This document shows, piece by piece, positions 9,929-19,756 of a DNA stretch of 64,000 nucleotides. The stretch is from Umbilicaria muhlenbergii. Its lineage: Eukaryota > Ascomycota > Lecanoromycetes > Umbilicariales > Umbilicariaceae. A program made the position numbers and the translations under genes. The notes beneath the pieces were generated by a model. The model worked only from the letters and a program-made list of their open reading frames with translations, was not told where the DNA came from and did not search any database. Position 1 is the stretch's first letter. Each line of letters starts with the position of its first letter. The DNA is taken from the NCBI GenBank assembly GCA_000611775.1, contig KK106985.1, positions 1,598,291 to 1,662,290 on the forward strand, in the 5' to 3' direction.

Positions 9929-12900
9929 GGCCTGCCGCATGTATCCTCGTTCCGATCGGCAGGATCAAAAGCGAAGCAGCTCCGGCTGCAACGCAACGGT
10001 CGCAACGAAGGATGAGCAGCTCCGAGCTTGATATGAAGCTCCACAAACAGCAATTGGTCACATAAGAGCTTTTGTTACGACGGAAGAATAGGCTTGTGTG
10101 ACGTGTGAGCGAGTGTGTGGGATGATAGTATGATCTGGCGAGCTGTTTGTTATCGATAGAGTAAGCCAATAGTGGGGGGTGAGGGGCTTGCCTGGATTTG
10201 CCGAAGCCCACAGCTCATCATGTACAAGGGGCCTCGTCCATGTCGCGTACGAGGCAGCTGCCATCTCCAGGCTCAAAAATTACTGATCGAGTCAATCAGC
10301 CTGCCAGGCTGGACGGGAAAGAGGAAAGAGGAAAGAGGAAAGCGGAAAGCGGAAAGCGTAGTGAACAATGCGGAAAGGTGCGCTCCCGAAACGGAACAAA
10401 CCTTTTCAAAGCAGGATCCATTTCATTCCATTGTCACGCCGCTGAGCGCCAACAGCGGTCATGTGAAGATGTTGACAACGAGGTCGGTCAGAACTGGACT
10501 CGCGAATAATGTTGAGGGTCCACACCAATCTGCGTTGGAGCTGTGTGGTTCTCGTCGCAGGGCGCATTCATGAGGATACCTTGACCACTACGGAACAGCA
10601 GAGTCGTCTAGGCGGGGCCTCGAAAGCCCTCGGCGCACTTTTGAAGACTAGAGCAATATGCACCTAGAATTCTCGCCTGAGGTCCGTGTACCCGGGTCCT
10701 GTATGATCGGATGAGGGTCTGAGAGGCTTCTGCAATGTAAATAGACTAAGTTAAGCACACCGAATCGCTGACAACGTTGCACGGTGTATTTGACGTGCCA
10801 GTGTTCAAGGTTGGTCGGCGTCCATGGAGGTCAAGCCTCACGTAGACACTTCGATTGCCAATGCCAGCTCAGCGCAAACATCACTCGTTTTGGGCAACTC
10901 GAAGGTGGGACTAATCCGGGTTATAGCGGCTTGCTGCCTGGTAGTTCTTCTACACCATTGATCCGCTCCTCGAAGTCTCTCTGAACACTTGACAAACCAA
11001 AGAGCGTCTTCCCAAGATGGCTTAAATCCAGACCGTAGACACCGGCAGGTCCAGCATTGTTGTCTCGTGAGGCTCTCAATCTTCTATGCAAGAGCTGCTG
11101 GCTAGTTTTTTCTGCGGTGCTGCTCAAGAAAGACCCTGCAGCAGATCGTGAAATACACCCAGAAGGCCAAGGTATGTCGGATCATCCTACGGCATCCATC
11201 CATGAGTCTGGATATCGTCTAGGCCTATTTCTTCAATCGTATTAAACAAGAGATGCTGCGAAGTTGCCAGAGGTGTTCCGGCAAGTCTTGCATTATTCTT
11301 AATCGCACAGCTTCTTGTCCAACCGTGTAATTGACGTTTTCGTTGGATTGTCCCACGGAGAATGTCCTGTGATCCCTCTCGTCTACCGGTATTATGTTCA
11401 GATCGATGATGTTCCTGGTGGAAATGATCGTTTCAGTCCAGCGTACCTCTTGCATCTTCTCAGACACAACTGATCACAGCGTATGGCGGCCTGCTCGAAG
11501 CTCTGCAAGGCTGAAATTTTAGGGTCTCTTATAGATTCTCAAGTTGAAATTGCCTCTTGAGTTATGCATCCTGGTTCTTCTCGTCAGCAACAGGAGGTCC
11601 GGTCTGCAGGTATGTTAATGCTTAGGATTCGCTCTCAGTGACTGCATTCAACCAGTCCGCTTTCGTACGTGATGAGAGAGTAGACGATGCGTCGAATTTG
11701 CGAGGCTCAGCTCAACAGCCTGTCTCGGCGCCGTCATTTGGCGGTGCATCGACATGTTCGAGTCCGCCAGGGTAGTCCTTGCACAGTTTGCATCTTTGGG
11801 CCTTGACTGTGACGTCCACATTACGCACGGACACATCACGAACAGTCATCTTGTGAATGAATGCAAGGATAAGTTTCAGGAAGCCTGAAGACTCAGCGTT
11901 GATGGATCAACTAGAGAGGTAGCCTTCAGGGGATCATGATATAGTGACAGGGACGCGTATGGTACTAGAAGAATAGTACTCACACATGAGAAAGTACAAG
12001 CATGTAAAAGATTTCGGTGGTGGAAAGTCCGTATGGCTCACTTCCGACTTTCACGCAGATATTGCGTAAAATATCAGTCAAGCCATGCGTGCTCAAGACA
12101 TCTGAAATTGTAGAAACAGATTCCAAAATCCCAGGAGGTTACGAAGCAAAGCCAGAGGTGGATATGGCGGGTATTGGAGGGGTAATCGTGGGTATGAGTT
12201 CAACCAGAAGCAGTCACGGGAGCCGCACGAGAGTTTGGGAAACATGAGCAACGTAACTTATAGCCACGAGGACGAGGACGAGGGACTCGGCGATGCATGG
12301 CGGAGTGGCGTCCGACAGCAAGCAGGCCGCAGGAAAAAGAAGTCATGACTGCTCCGCCTTTATGTTGGTCAAACATAAAACGGAGCCCCTTTTTTGCTGA
12401 TCTTGAAGAATCCAGCCCCTTAGATCCGAATATCAGCTGTCATTCTAATCGAGAAGGCAAACCTCATGCCTTTGGCCAACTCCACTACGTCCAAGAAAGA
12501 CACAGACCCTTGCTAGGAAGTCAAGGGAATTCCAGTCCCCAGTCCATAGATAGAGTCTCATGCTGTACCCTCCGCCTCGGACCCGTACCGCCAGGGTTAC
12601 CGATCCAGAGGGCTTGATTCAAGTGCAGTTTGACAGGTCGGGGGCCCAGATATATCCACAAAGAGTGGTTCAATAGGTCGTAGTCAGTGGTGCGATTGCA
12701 GGACAGCTTCGAGGAAGAGCAAAGCTGTACAACGCTCATTACGTCGGAATAACTTGGAATTGTACCGTGTATGCCCTGGTACAGTATCCGGACAGCCCAC
12801 CCGTGATTGTGGCCGCTATTTCCTGCTTGTGGATGCCGGGCAGGTTGGGCTTGCAGGGGTGGTCGTCATTTGTACAACGGTGGGTCTGACACATGCTGGG

Positions 12901-13817
12901 GGGCTGACGATTCGCTCGAAGAGTGATCATTGTATGCTGGCTGCCTCCTGCAGCGATGTTTAATGCGTTGGCCAGTCGGACGGAGATAAGCACTGAGAGG
13001 GTAATAGATAATGTTGCATTTGCCCTGAATCATGACGACGTTTGTACCACGACGAAGTCGGCTGCCAGGCGTGAGGTCCAAATCCATGGCAGTTGCAACA
13101 GGGGGGGCCTCTACACAGCAAAGCAGCGATCTCAGGCGTTGAGGCTATGAATTCCGGAGTCATAATAAGAGATGCAGTTCTTGCAGTATAGTGTGCTTCT
13201 ATTGCTCGAAGTCGCCTAGATCCCGTTGACTCGAGACTGCCACTTCTTCCGACCGAGGACCGTTGCTGGTCCTGGACTAAGGTGGTGCTAATTGCCACTC
13301 GGCTACGCAGCCACAGCCACTCGGCAAAAAGTCATGCTTAGGAACACACATATTATTGTTCTGCCTACACCGTCCGCCTGCTGCCCCGGTGTGTAGAAGA
13401 ATCAACAGAAACGGGCAACTGGAAGCGTGGCCCTTGCAGATCGAAAGTGCTGCGGCCAAGCCAGCGCTCTTATAATTTCCGATCCGTGCTGATTTCGTCG
13501 TCCCTTTGCGGCAAGGAGCGGCCGATCCGCGCTGTCGGGACGGCTGCGCCTGCGTCTTCTGTCAGATGCACGAATGAAACGAAACGGCCCGTCTGCTCCG
13601 TCGTTCGCCTCTCCATTCAACCTTTCTCCTCCCCACCTCCTCCGCCCTTCTCCTATCAGTCCTTTCGCCCCTGGCTATCTCTGCAGGAACCCCATGATCT
13701 CACTTACCTACAAGAGCCCTCAAAGCTCGGCCAGGTCGACGACCGATTTCAAGATGGCTTCATGAATCTAGTCGACCCTGCTATCCTCAACAGCAGTCAC
13801 GTAAATACATCCTCGCC
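9929..13817. other. long gene-free stretch (3.9 kb)
   Basis: The longest interval without a recognisable gene. All reading frames are short and without familiar motifs, and base composition is similar to the rest, so it is not an AT-rich RIP-mutated block. It holds a 7-bp tandem repeat at 10317-10358. A pyrimidine-rich tract at about 13610-13680 probably belongs to the promoter or leader of the gene at 13818. A decayed gene, a non-coding transcript or a fast-evolving spliced gene cannot be excluded. Confidence 0.55.
10317..10358 (+). repeat. 7-bp tandem repeat
   Basis: Six tandem heptamers: three GAAAGAG followed by three GAAAGCG. Purine-only on the plus strand except for one C per unit in the last three copies. 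Confidence 0.9.
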
Positions 13818-14987
13818 ATGTCGCTCAAAGTTGAGCACCTCAATGGAGACACCACCTTCCTCTTGACCTTCTCGCCTTCCGAGACTCCGCCATCACTCCC
13901 CAGCGAGGCCAGAGTACCAGGCACTTTCACCATTCTCCTCGACCCTTGGATTTCTGGTCCTTCGAAAGTCTGGCATGCCAAGTTCTCACTGTCGAAACAT
14001 ACCATCCCATCCGCCATAGAGCACCTCTCAGAGATCCCCGAACCAGACGTGGTGATAGTCTCTCAAGACAAACCCGACCACTGTCATGAAGCTACTCTTC
14101 GCCAACTTAACCCTTCCTCCAAATTTACGACTATTCTGGCCGAACCAGCTGCCGCTAAGAAGATCCGAGGATGGAAGTACTTTGATCGCTCAAAGATCCA
14201 TTCTCTGACTCCCTTTTCCAGCCAGAAACAAGACACCATCATCCGCTTCAAGATTCCGAGTTCAATTCCGGATGGGTTACCAGGTGAAGCCACCGTTGCC
14301 TTTATCCCCGCTAAGCGCGACATGACTGGCCTGCACAACGCTATTGGCATAACCTATCGTCCTCCGTCAGTACCTCCTCTATACTCAACCCTCTCGAAAT
14401 CCAGCACGAGGTCTTCCGTGCTGAGCATTCCCATTCAATCCACCTCCAGCAATCTTCCGGACACTCCCCCCGAGACACCACCATCGCGTACCAGCACCTT
14501 CTCCTACAACACAACCTCATCGCGTAGCGACACCACAGCCAGCTCCCTTTCGTCGATGCCGCTGGCCTTTCAACCCACCCTCTTGAACCGCGAGCGCACC
14601 CTCTCCGTTATGTACTCGCCCCACGGCGTGACTTATTCCCACATTCATCCGTACGCCACCTCGCACCTCGTCCTAGCTGCCGCCTTACCCCTCACGCTCT
14701 TCCTCCACTCCTTCGACCGCGTACAAAACCCCTGGTACCTCGGAGGCAACATCAGCGCTGGCTTGCCGGGCGGCTTGGAGATCGCCCAGAATCTATTTAC
14801 TAAGTGTTGGATCAGCGCGCACGATGAAGACAAGGAGAACACTGGCTTTAGTGTCGGTCAGGTTGTCACAAGAAAGTACAGTGTGGCGGAAGTGAAAGAG
14901 ATGGTGGAGGAAGGGCGAAAGGGTGGGAAGTTGAAGGTGGATGTAAGGGCGCTAGCCTGTGGGGAGAGTATTGTTCTGGGAGCCTAA
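13818..14987 (+). CDS. metallo-beta-lactamase-fold-like protein
   Basis: Single-exon, 389 aa. The N-terminal half looks like a UlaG-type beta-lactamase-superfamily domain: a hydrophobic LLDPWISGPS strand near residues 40-50, DVVIVSQDKPDHCHEATLRQL near 77-97 in the place of the usual HxHxDH metal motif, then AEPAAAKKIRGW and a later FIPAKRDMTGLHNAIGITY. The metal motif is degenerate (DKPDHCHE: Asp, Asp, His, His), so catalysis is uncertain. Residues about 185-265 form a Ser/Thr-rich insert absent from bacterial relatives. The C-terminus (HPYATSHLVLAAALPLTLFLHSFDRVQNPWYLGGNI) returns to an ordered fold. It is probably a fungal hydrolase of unknown substrate. The CT-rich leader and single ATG support the start. 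Confidence 0.8.
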   Translation: MSLKVEHLNGDTTFLLTFSPSETPPSLPSEARVPGTFTILLDPWISGPSKVWHAKFSLSKHTIPSAIEHLSEIPEPDVVIVSQDKPDHCHEATLRQLNPSSKFTTILAEPAAAKKIRGWKYFDRSKIHSLTPFSSQKQDTIIRFKIPSSIPDGLPGEATVAFIPAKRDMTGLHNAIGITYRPPSVPPLYSTLSKSSTRSSVLSIPIQSTSSNLPDTPPETPPSRTSTFSYNTTSSRSDTTASSLSSMPLAFQPTLLNRERTLSVMYSPHGVTYSHIHPYATSHLVLAAALPLTLFLHSFDRVQNPWYLGGNISAGLPGGLEIAQNLFTKCWISAHDEDKENTGFSVGQVVTRKYSVAEVKEMVEEGRKGGKLKVDVRALACGESIVLGA

Positions 14988-15570
14988 GGGCTTCTGCAAA
15001 GCTTAAGCATGGATTGAGGGCATTTGGAAGCGAGTGGCCTTTCCACTTTAAGGTTACTGGCGCATTTTCAGGCAGGATTGGGAAGATACCCCGAGCTATT
15101 GCTCAATCTTTGGTAATACGTGGCGGATGTGCTCGCGAGGGGCTTTTGCTACAAGACCTTATAGAAGATCGTTCTGGTCTAGCATGGAAGGGGCGGTACC
15201 GGAAGCAGGACACGATAGTTACGACTTATGTACATGACGCTACAATATTTACTTCTAGATATCGTGAAGCTTTCGCAAGATTGTGAAGTTTCTTAAGGAT
15301 TACCTGCCCACACAATGCTGAGCGATAGTGTCCAAGTATATCACCACACAATAGCATCTGAGGAGTAGTGATACTCAACGTCAGTGGTTTCGCATGAGTA
15401 CAATTGAGAATGGGTCTTGAAGAACGCCGAGGAGGTTTATAGAGGCTAAGGGCATCGCTTAACTCGACCAAAGCCTACCCCCCCCCATGTCCCCGTCTAT
15501 ATCAAGCACCTAGCACCCTCTACCACCACTATCTCACAAACCCTACCACCGCTCACCCACCTCACCAACA
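14988..15570. other. intergenic, promoter of VPS71
   Basis: 3' flank of the MBL-like gene followed by the VPS71 promoter. A poly-C run near 15476-15486 and a TATATCAAG element near 15496 precede a pyrimidine-rich leader. No gene seen. Confidence 0.5.
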
Positions 15571-16578
15571 ATGCCGCACATCGAAATCCTCCCCGCCTCC
15601 ACCTCCACCTCCGCCCCCGGCTGGGCCTACGTCCCCGACACCGGCCCCGACCCCAGCAAACTCGCCATCCAGCCCTCGGGCGCGCGCAAACGCGCCGCCG
15701 CACGAAACTCGCATCTCGGTGGCAACGAAAGCACAACTCGGCAGACGAACGCGGTACTCAAACGGTTGGCGGACTTGGATCGGGATGGGCACCGGGATGT
15801 GGTGGTTGCGGTGACGGGGAGGCAGAGGGAAGGGGGGGGGAGAGGTGCGTCTGGAGGGGTTTTTCCGTGCTTAGGGGATGCGACTGTAAAAAGGGGAGAC
15901 GGCCAAGCTGACAACGTCGGGCGGGGGGGATTAGTATCGAAAGGCAAAACCACCCCAGCCGTGCGGCGAATCCTGACCTCGCAAAAAACATTCGCCAACT
16001 ACCTCGCCGACGAAGAAGCCGCGCTCGTGGCGCATCAGAGCCAGAGCCAGAGCCAGAGCCAGAGCCAGAGTCAGGCCCAACAACAACATCAACAAGCGCC
16101 CGCTTCGGCGTCGACGCCCCGCGCCCCCTCGGCGGCGAAAATCGCGAAAACGCCGGCTACGCGCGCGAAGAGGGCGTCGACGTCGCGGGCTACACCCGCT
16201 GCTGCTGCTGCTGCTACGGAGGCCGCACCCACGGCCCCGACGGCGCCAACAACAACAACCGCCTCCAACGCGCCCACTTCCCCTCCGCCTCGCCCGCCGC
16301 AGGGTGTCGACGACGCCAACAACCCGCTGCTGCGATCCTACATCCCCGCCGCGCCGTCAGACGCCATCATGGAAGCGCTCGTGTCCGCGGCTCCGCTGTC
16401 GTACAACGCGGCGAGGGCGGGGGCGGGGTCGACGGGGGCGGGGAAGCCGCAGAGGCGGTTTTGCGAGATTTGTGGGTATTGGGGGGGGGTGAGGTGTTTG
16501 AAGTGTGGGGCGAGGGTTTGTGGGTTGGAGTGTATGGGGGTGCATGAGGAGGGGAGGTGTTTGAAATTTTATGCTTGA
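15571..16578 (+). CDS. VPS71: SWR1 chromatin-remodelling complex subunit Vps71/Swc6 (zf-HIT)
   Basis: 335 aa as an uninterrupted frame. Swc6/Vps71 is a zinc-HIT subunit of SWR1, which installs histone variant H2A.Z. The evidence is the C-terminal HIT finger (FCEICGYWGGVRCLKCGARVC, then ECMGVH...RC), the N-terminal SGARKRAAARNSHLGG, the RQTNAVLKRLADLDRDGHRDV block, and KGKTTPAVRRILTSQKTFANYLADEEA. Between the last two lies a Gly-rich stretch that looks like an unspliced intron: GTGCGT at 15845, a GCTGACAAC branch-like site, and TTAG ending at 15934. It is 90 nt and frame-neutral, so splicing would give 305 aa. A (Gln-Ser)n tract at about residues 155-168 and Ala/Thr/Pro-rich linkers are low complexity. 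Confidence 0.9.
   Translation: MPHIEILPASTSTSAPGWAYVPDTGPDPSKLAIQPSGARKRAAARNSHLGGNESTTRQTNAVLKRLADLDRDGHRDVVVAVTGRQREGGGRGASGGVFPCLGDATVKRGDGQADNVGRGGLVSKGKTTPAVRRILTSQKTFANYLADEEAALVAHQSQSQSQSQSQSQAQQQHQQAPASASTPRAPSAAKIAKTPATRAKRASTSRATPAAAAAATEAAPTAPTAPTTTTASNAPTSPPPRPPQGVDDANNPLLRSYIPAAPSDAIMEALVSAAPLSYNAARAGAGSTGAGKPQRRFCEICGYWGGVRCLKCGARVCGLECMGVHEEGRCLKFYA
16036..16071 (+). repeat. coding hexanucleotide repeat (Gln-Ser)
   Basis: Six tandem CAGAGC-type units, the last ending in T, within the VPS71 coding frame; they encode a Gln-Ser dipeptide run before a poly-Gln patch. Length is likely polymorphic. Confidence 0.92.
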
Positions 16579-16784
16579 GGTGTAGGTGATGCTGTTAGGG
16601 TGGAGAAGTGGAATGCGCAGAGATCTTTACGGAAGGGGGTTTTGGTAGGCTGATGGCATAGTCGACTGAGGGGTATTGCTCAGAATTACATGACCCGCAG
16701 GAGTGCGATTTCGGTGCGCCTGGAGATGTCTATCGGCCGTGCGGTTTGGATGCTGCGCTGGCACGTCGATTGGCTCGGTTGCAG

Positions 16785-17077
16785 TCACGATGGATATCGC
16801 GAGGGGAGGTTCTTAGCAGGAGGGATATCTGCAGAGATCCTCTTATCAGCTTCAGGCTCGGTTGGCTCAAGGATGTTGGCGACGAGCACGCCTTGGCCGT
16901 AAAGGACAGGTTCAGTGCAGGCAACTGGACCAATAACGCAGCAAAGTGGAAATCGGTCAGATAAGTGCAGACAGGGGGATGGTCACTGGTCGGGATCGCG
17001 TAGGCGCCGGTGACGGCAGCATATGAGATGGAGCATGGGATGAGGCTGGCGGTTTGAGCGACAAGAGAGACAGACAT
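16785..17077 (-). CDS. possible tiny secreted or membrane-anchored protein (low confidence)
   Basis: A two-exon model, 17077-16987 and 16924-16785, gives 76 aa. It starts MSVSLVAQTASLIPCSIS, a hydrophobic signal-like stretch with a possible AYA cleavage site near residue 28. Splicing a 62-nt intron (GTGACC...ATCTGACC...GGTCCAG) joins it in frame to ACTEPVLYGQGVLVANILEP and an acidic tail ending SRYPS. No family was recognised. Support is only the good branch site, open frame and composition, so it could equally be non-coding. It lies between the convergent ends of VPS71 and the WLM protease gene, within 893 bp that otherwise hold nothing recognised. Confidence 0.28.
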
Positions 17078-17471
17078 GGGCGATGGTCAACGGCAGTGTG
17101 GAGCATGGGGCTGACAGCTCTGGAGGGAGCTGAGGTGATGACTATGGTGTATGCAACTTTAGACTCGGACACGAGGAAAGTCTAGCATTTTACCCCTCCA
17201 AGGGCGTTACTCTTCGATCAAATCCATCATTCATGCTATATCAGGAGCCTACACTTATTAGCGAATAATATTGAGAAGGGGGTCCGTTTAGGCAGACCTA
17301 TTCTCTCGGCAAACTGAGTAAGCGTGGCGTACGTATGGTCCGTAGCCAACTTTGTATATTTGGTTGTGCAGCGCCGGAGCTGGTCCTACTGATGTCGGAG
17401 TGTAGGGCTGATCGAATGTATGCTCATAAGTGAGCTGTGGGGTCTTCGAAAAGAGGTATTCAAAGCCTATT

Positions 17472-18881
17472 TCAACCATTTCCAGCCGCCTTCCTGGAGC
17501 CACAGATCCCACACAAACCGCAGTCTCCTGCATTGATGTAGTGACTGCCCTGGCAGGTCGAGCTGCGGCATTGCCAGTGGCTAGGCACACTCCACGGGTT
17601 CAGGACGTGGGAGCAGGCTGTGCAGAGTAGTGCAGTTCTGTCATTGGTCATCGAGCAAATAGGGCAAGCAATGGTATTATCTTCGGCTGCGACACTGGCA
17701 GGTAGTGTAGCCACCAGGGCTTGCGGACCTGATGACGGGAGGGGCTCCCAGTCATTTTGATCCGTTGTAGACATGGATGTGTTAGATGATTTTGATCTTT
17801 CCATGATGGTGACTTGCGCGCTTGGAACGTCAGCTTCGGTCTCGCTAGCTGTAGAGATATCTTCCTCTTTGACATAAGCTACTTTGGAACTTAAACCCTC
17901 TTCCCTGTCAAGGTTTTGGAGCTCCTCCATTTCCTTCTTGACGTCGATATTGTCCTGATCTTCGTCCTCGCACACCTTCACCATGCCGCGCCCTTCTCGA
18001 TCAAGCATCTTCGAGCCATCAACATCGACGGCTTCAGTCTTTATCTTGACATCTTCGTAGTCGCTTTCCGTCTCACTGTCACTACGTTCCTCTTCCTTCT
18101 TCACCTCTTCTTCTTTCTGCTGACCAAACCGCGCCAGAGCCGCGGCAGCCCTCAGCTCCCTCCCCCTCGCACTTCCCGCAACCCTTGGTTTCCCCTTCGG
18201 CTTTTTACCATCTTCCAGCTTGACTCTGGTATCCTCGTCATCGCCCAGAGAGACGCCATTCGTGCCAAACTTCTTTGCAATCCTCCTCTGCTGCCTCTCA
18301 GCGTAGGACACCACCTTTTTCGCCCCCTCCCCCTTCCTTTTTCTCTTCCCTCTCCTCGAACTCCGGAAGGTTCCACCGCACAAGCTTCGGGGCATGACCT
18401 CCGCCTCAAAGGTGCCGTTATTGTCGTATTCCCCACTCAATAACGTCTTCCCCCTCCCCCACATCCCATCGCCTGTATACCCCTTGGCCCACAGCTCCCT
18501 CAACTCCCCTGCATACGTATTCCGTACCTTCCAAAACGCACCCGAGTGGTTCATTTGCACACAATGCGCCAGCTCATGCATCATGACCATCTGCACGCTC
18601 CTGAACGGCAGCCAGTGTCCCGAGAAAGGGGCCTTCAGCACCAACTGGATCACCTCGCCGGCGTTGAAATTGCGGCCCACGAACTCGGGGTTCGGCTCGT
18701 ACTCTTCGAGAGACGTGATGGAGAGATGATGGGCTTTCATTATGGGAGCGCAGATCGCAGCTATGCGCTCGAGGAAATCTTGGGCGTGAGCTGCGCTTGG
18801 ACCGGGCAATGGTTTGATGAAGACAATACGTGTGTTTGGTGATTGGCGGCGTGCATTGAGGCGCTCAATGCCCAGAGGCAT
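17472..18881 (-). CDS. WLM-domain metalloprotease (Wss1/SPRTN-like)
   Basis: Single exon, 469 aa. WLM proteases such as yeast Wss1 cleave proteins crosslinked to DNA. Residues 101-112 carry the zinc motif HELAHCVQMNH (HExxHxxxxxH: H102, E103, H106, H112), followed by SGAFWKVRNTYAGELRELWAKGYTGDGMWGRG, the usual WLM continuation. The middle is Lys/Glu-rich with several acidic-flanked VKxE-like sites that might be SUMO acceptors (inference). The C-terminus holds two Cys clusters (ACPICSMTNDRTALLCTAC, then HWQCRSSTCQGSHYINAGDC with CGLCG) that look like zinc ribbons or RanBP2-type fingers. The frame extends 47 codons upstream, but I chose the ATG at 18881 because MPLGIERLN starts the conserved region. 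It is longer than yeast Wss1. Confidence 0.9.
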   Translation of the reverse strand: MPLGIERLNARRQSPNTRIVFIKPLPGPSAAHAQDFLERIAAICAPIMKAHHLSITSLEEYEPNPEFVGRNFNAGEVIQLVLKAPFSGHWLPFRSVQMVMMHELAHCVQMNHSGAFWKVRNTYAGELRELWAKGYTGDGMWGRGKTLLSGEYDNNGTFEAEVMPRSLCGGTFRSSRRGKRKRKGEGAKKVVSYAERQQRRIAKKFGTNGVSLGDDEDTRVKLEDGKKPKGKPRVAGSARGRELRAAAALARFGQQKEEEVKKEEERSDSETESDYEDVKIKTEAVDVDGSKMLDREGRGMVKVCEDEDQDNIDVKKEMEELQNLDREEGLSSKVAYVKEEDISTASETEADVPSAQVTIMERSKSSNTSMSTTDQNDWEPLPSSGPQALVATLPASVAAEDNTIACPICSMTNDRTALLCTACSHVLNPWSVPSHWQCRSSTCQGSHYINAGDCGLCGICGSRKAAGNG

Positions 18882-19756
18882 ATCGGTGATTGATGTTGTG
18901 CTTTCACAGCGGGTTGTCAAGGTGTTTGTATTAGAGAAGCATGTTGATGATGGATGCTGTGGTTTCGAAACGCGTTGTCGAGGTGTTATGTGTTCGTGGT
19001 GAAGGTGGAATTGGAGGATCAAGGGTAGAGGGTCGAGGGTCGAGGATAGAGGGTGGCGGCATTGGGAAGAAAATCCCCCATGTTCAATGTCGAAAGAACG
19101 GACAAGGATGGTCCCTGCGCACGGGTAAGGCGCAGGGTCTGGGTAAGTCGCAGTTCTTGGCGCGGGGACAGCCGAGGAGCCCTGAGCCCTGAGTCTCTAA
19201 TTACCTAAGGTACCTTAACACCTACAAGAGCTTTTGAAGAAACTTCAGTATGTAAATGCTATTGGTCCTTAAGAACTGTAGTCTCTTCTCTATATCAAAC
19301 TTATGGATACCGCCATCAGGGTCCAGTTGTCGAAGGGCTCCTCAGGTTCACAAATCTAATCCTGTTGGTGATGCGCACGACTGGGTATCAGCAATATGCG
19401 CCATGAATTTTTTAATATGAATTGCTATAGAGCTCCTAAGATACATTAATATGTTACGCCCGTATCCATGTCTAGTTAGAAAGCCTCCTTCAAGAGGTTC
19501 CATTATTCAAGCACAACTTTTCCTGAAACTTAAAGATATCCTCATCCCTGCTATGCATAGAACAGACGCAAGTCGGATATCTTCAACAACCAGCTATCAT
19601 GGCATAATGACACGAAATGAGACGAAGTCACGAAGGGAAACAATTGTGACAATAGCGAACGAGCGAGATGTTGATGCACGTCCGCGGAGTCGAGAAGAGC
19701 TGTACACTTTGTAGACCACCGAATAACCGAGTTGCAAATCGCCCGCGCAAAGGGTT
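18882..19756. other. intergenic, WLM promoter and FKBP 3' flank
   Basis: Holds the WLM protease promoter and the 3' flank of the FKBP gene. G-rich short repeats of GAGGGTC type lie at about 19023-19056, and a TAAGGTACCTTA palindrome at 19206-19217. No gene seen. Confidence 0.5.
19206..19217. repeat. TAAGGTACCTTA palindrome
   Basis: A 12-bp perfect palindrome centred on GGTACC in intergenic sequence. Similar words occur at about 44818-44835 and 56011-56024. Confidence 0.8.
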
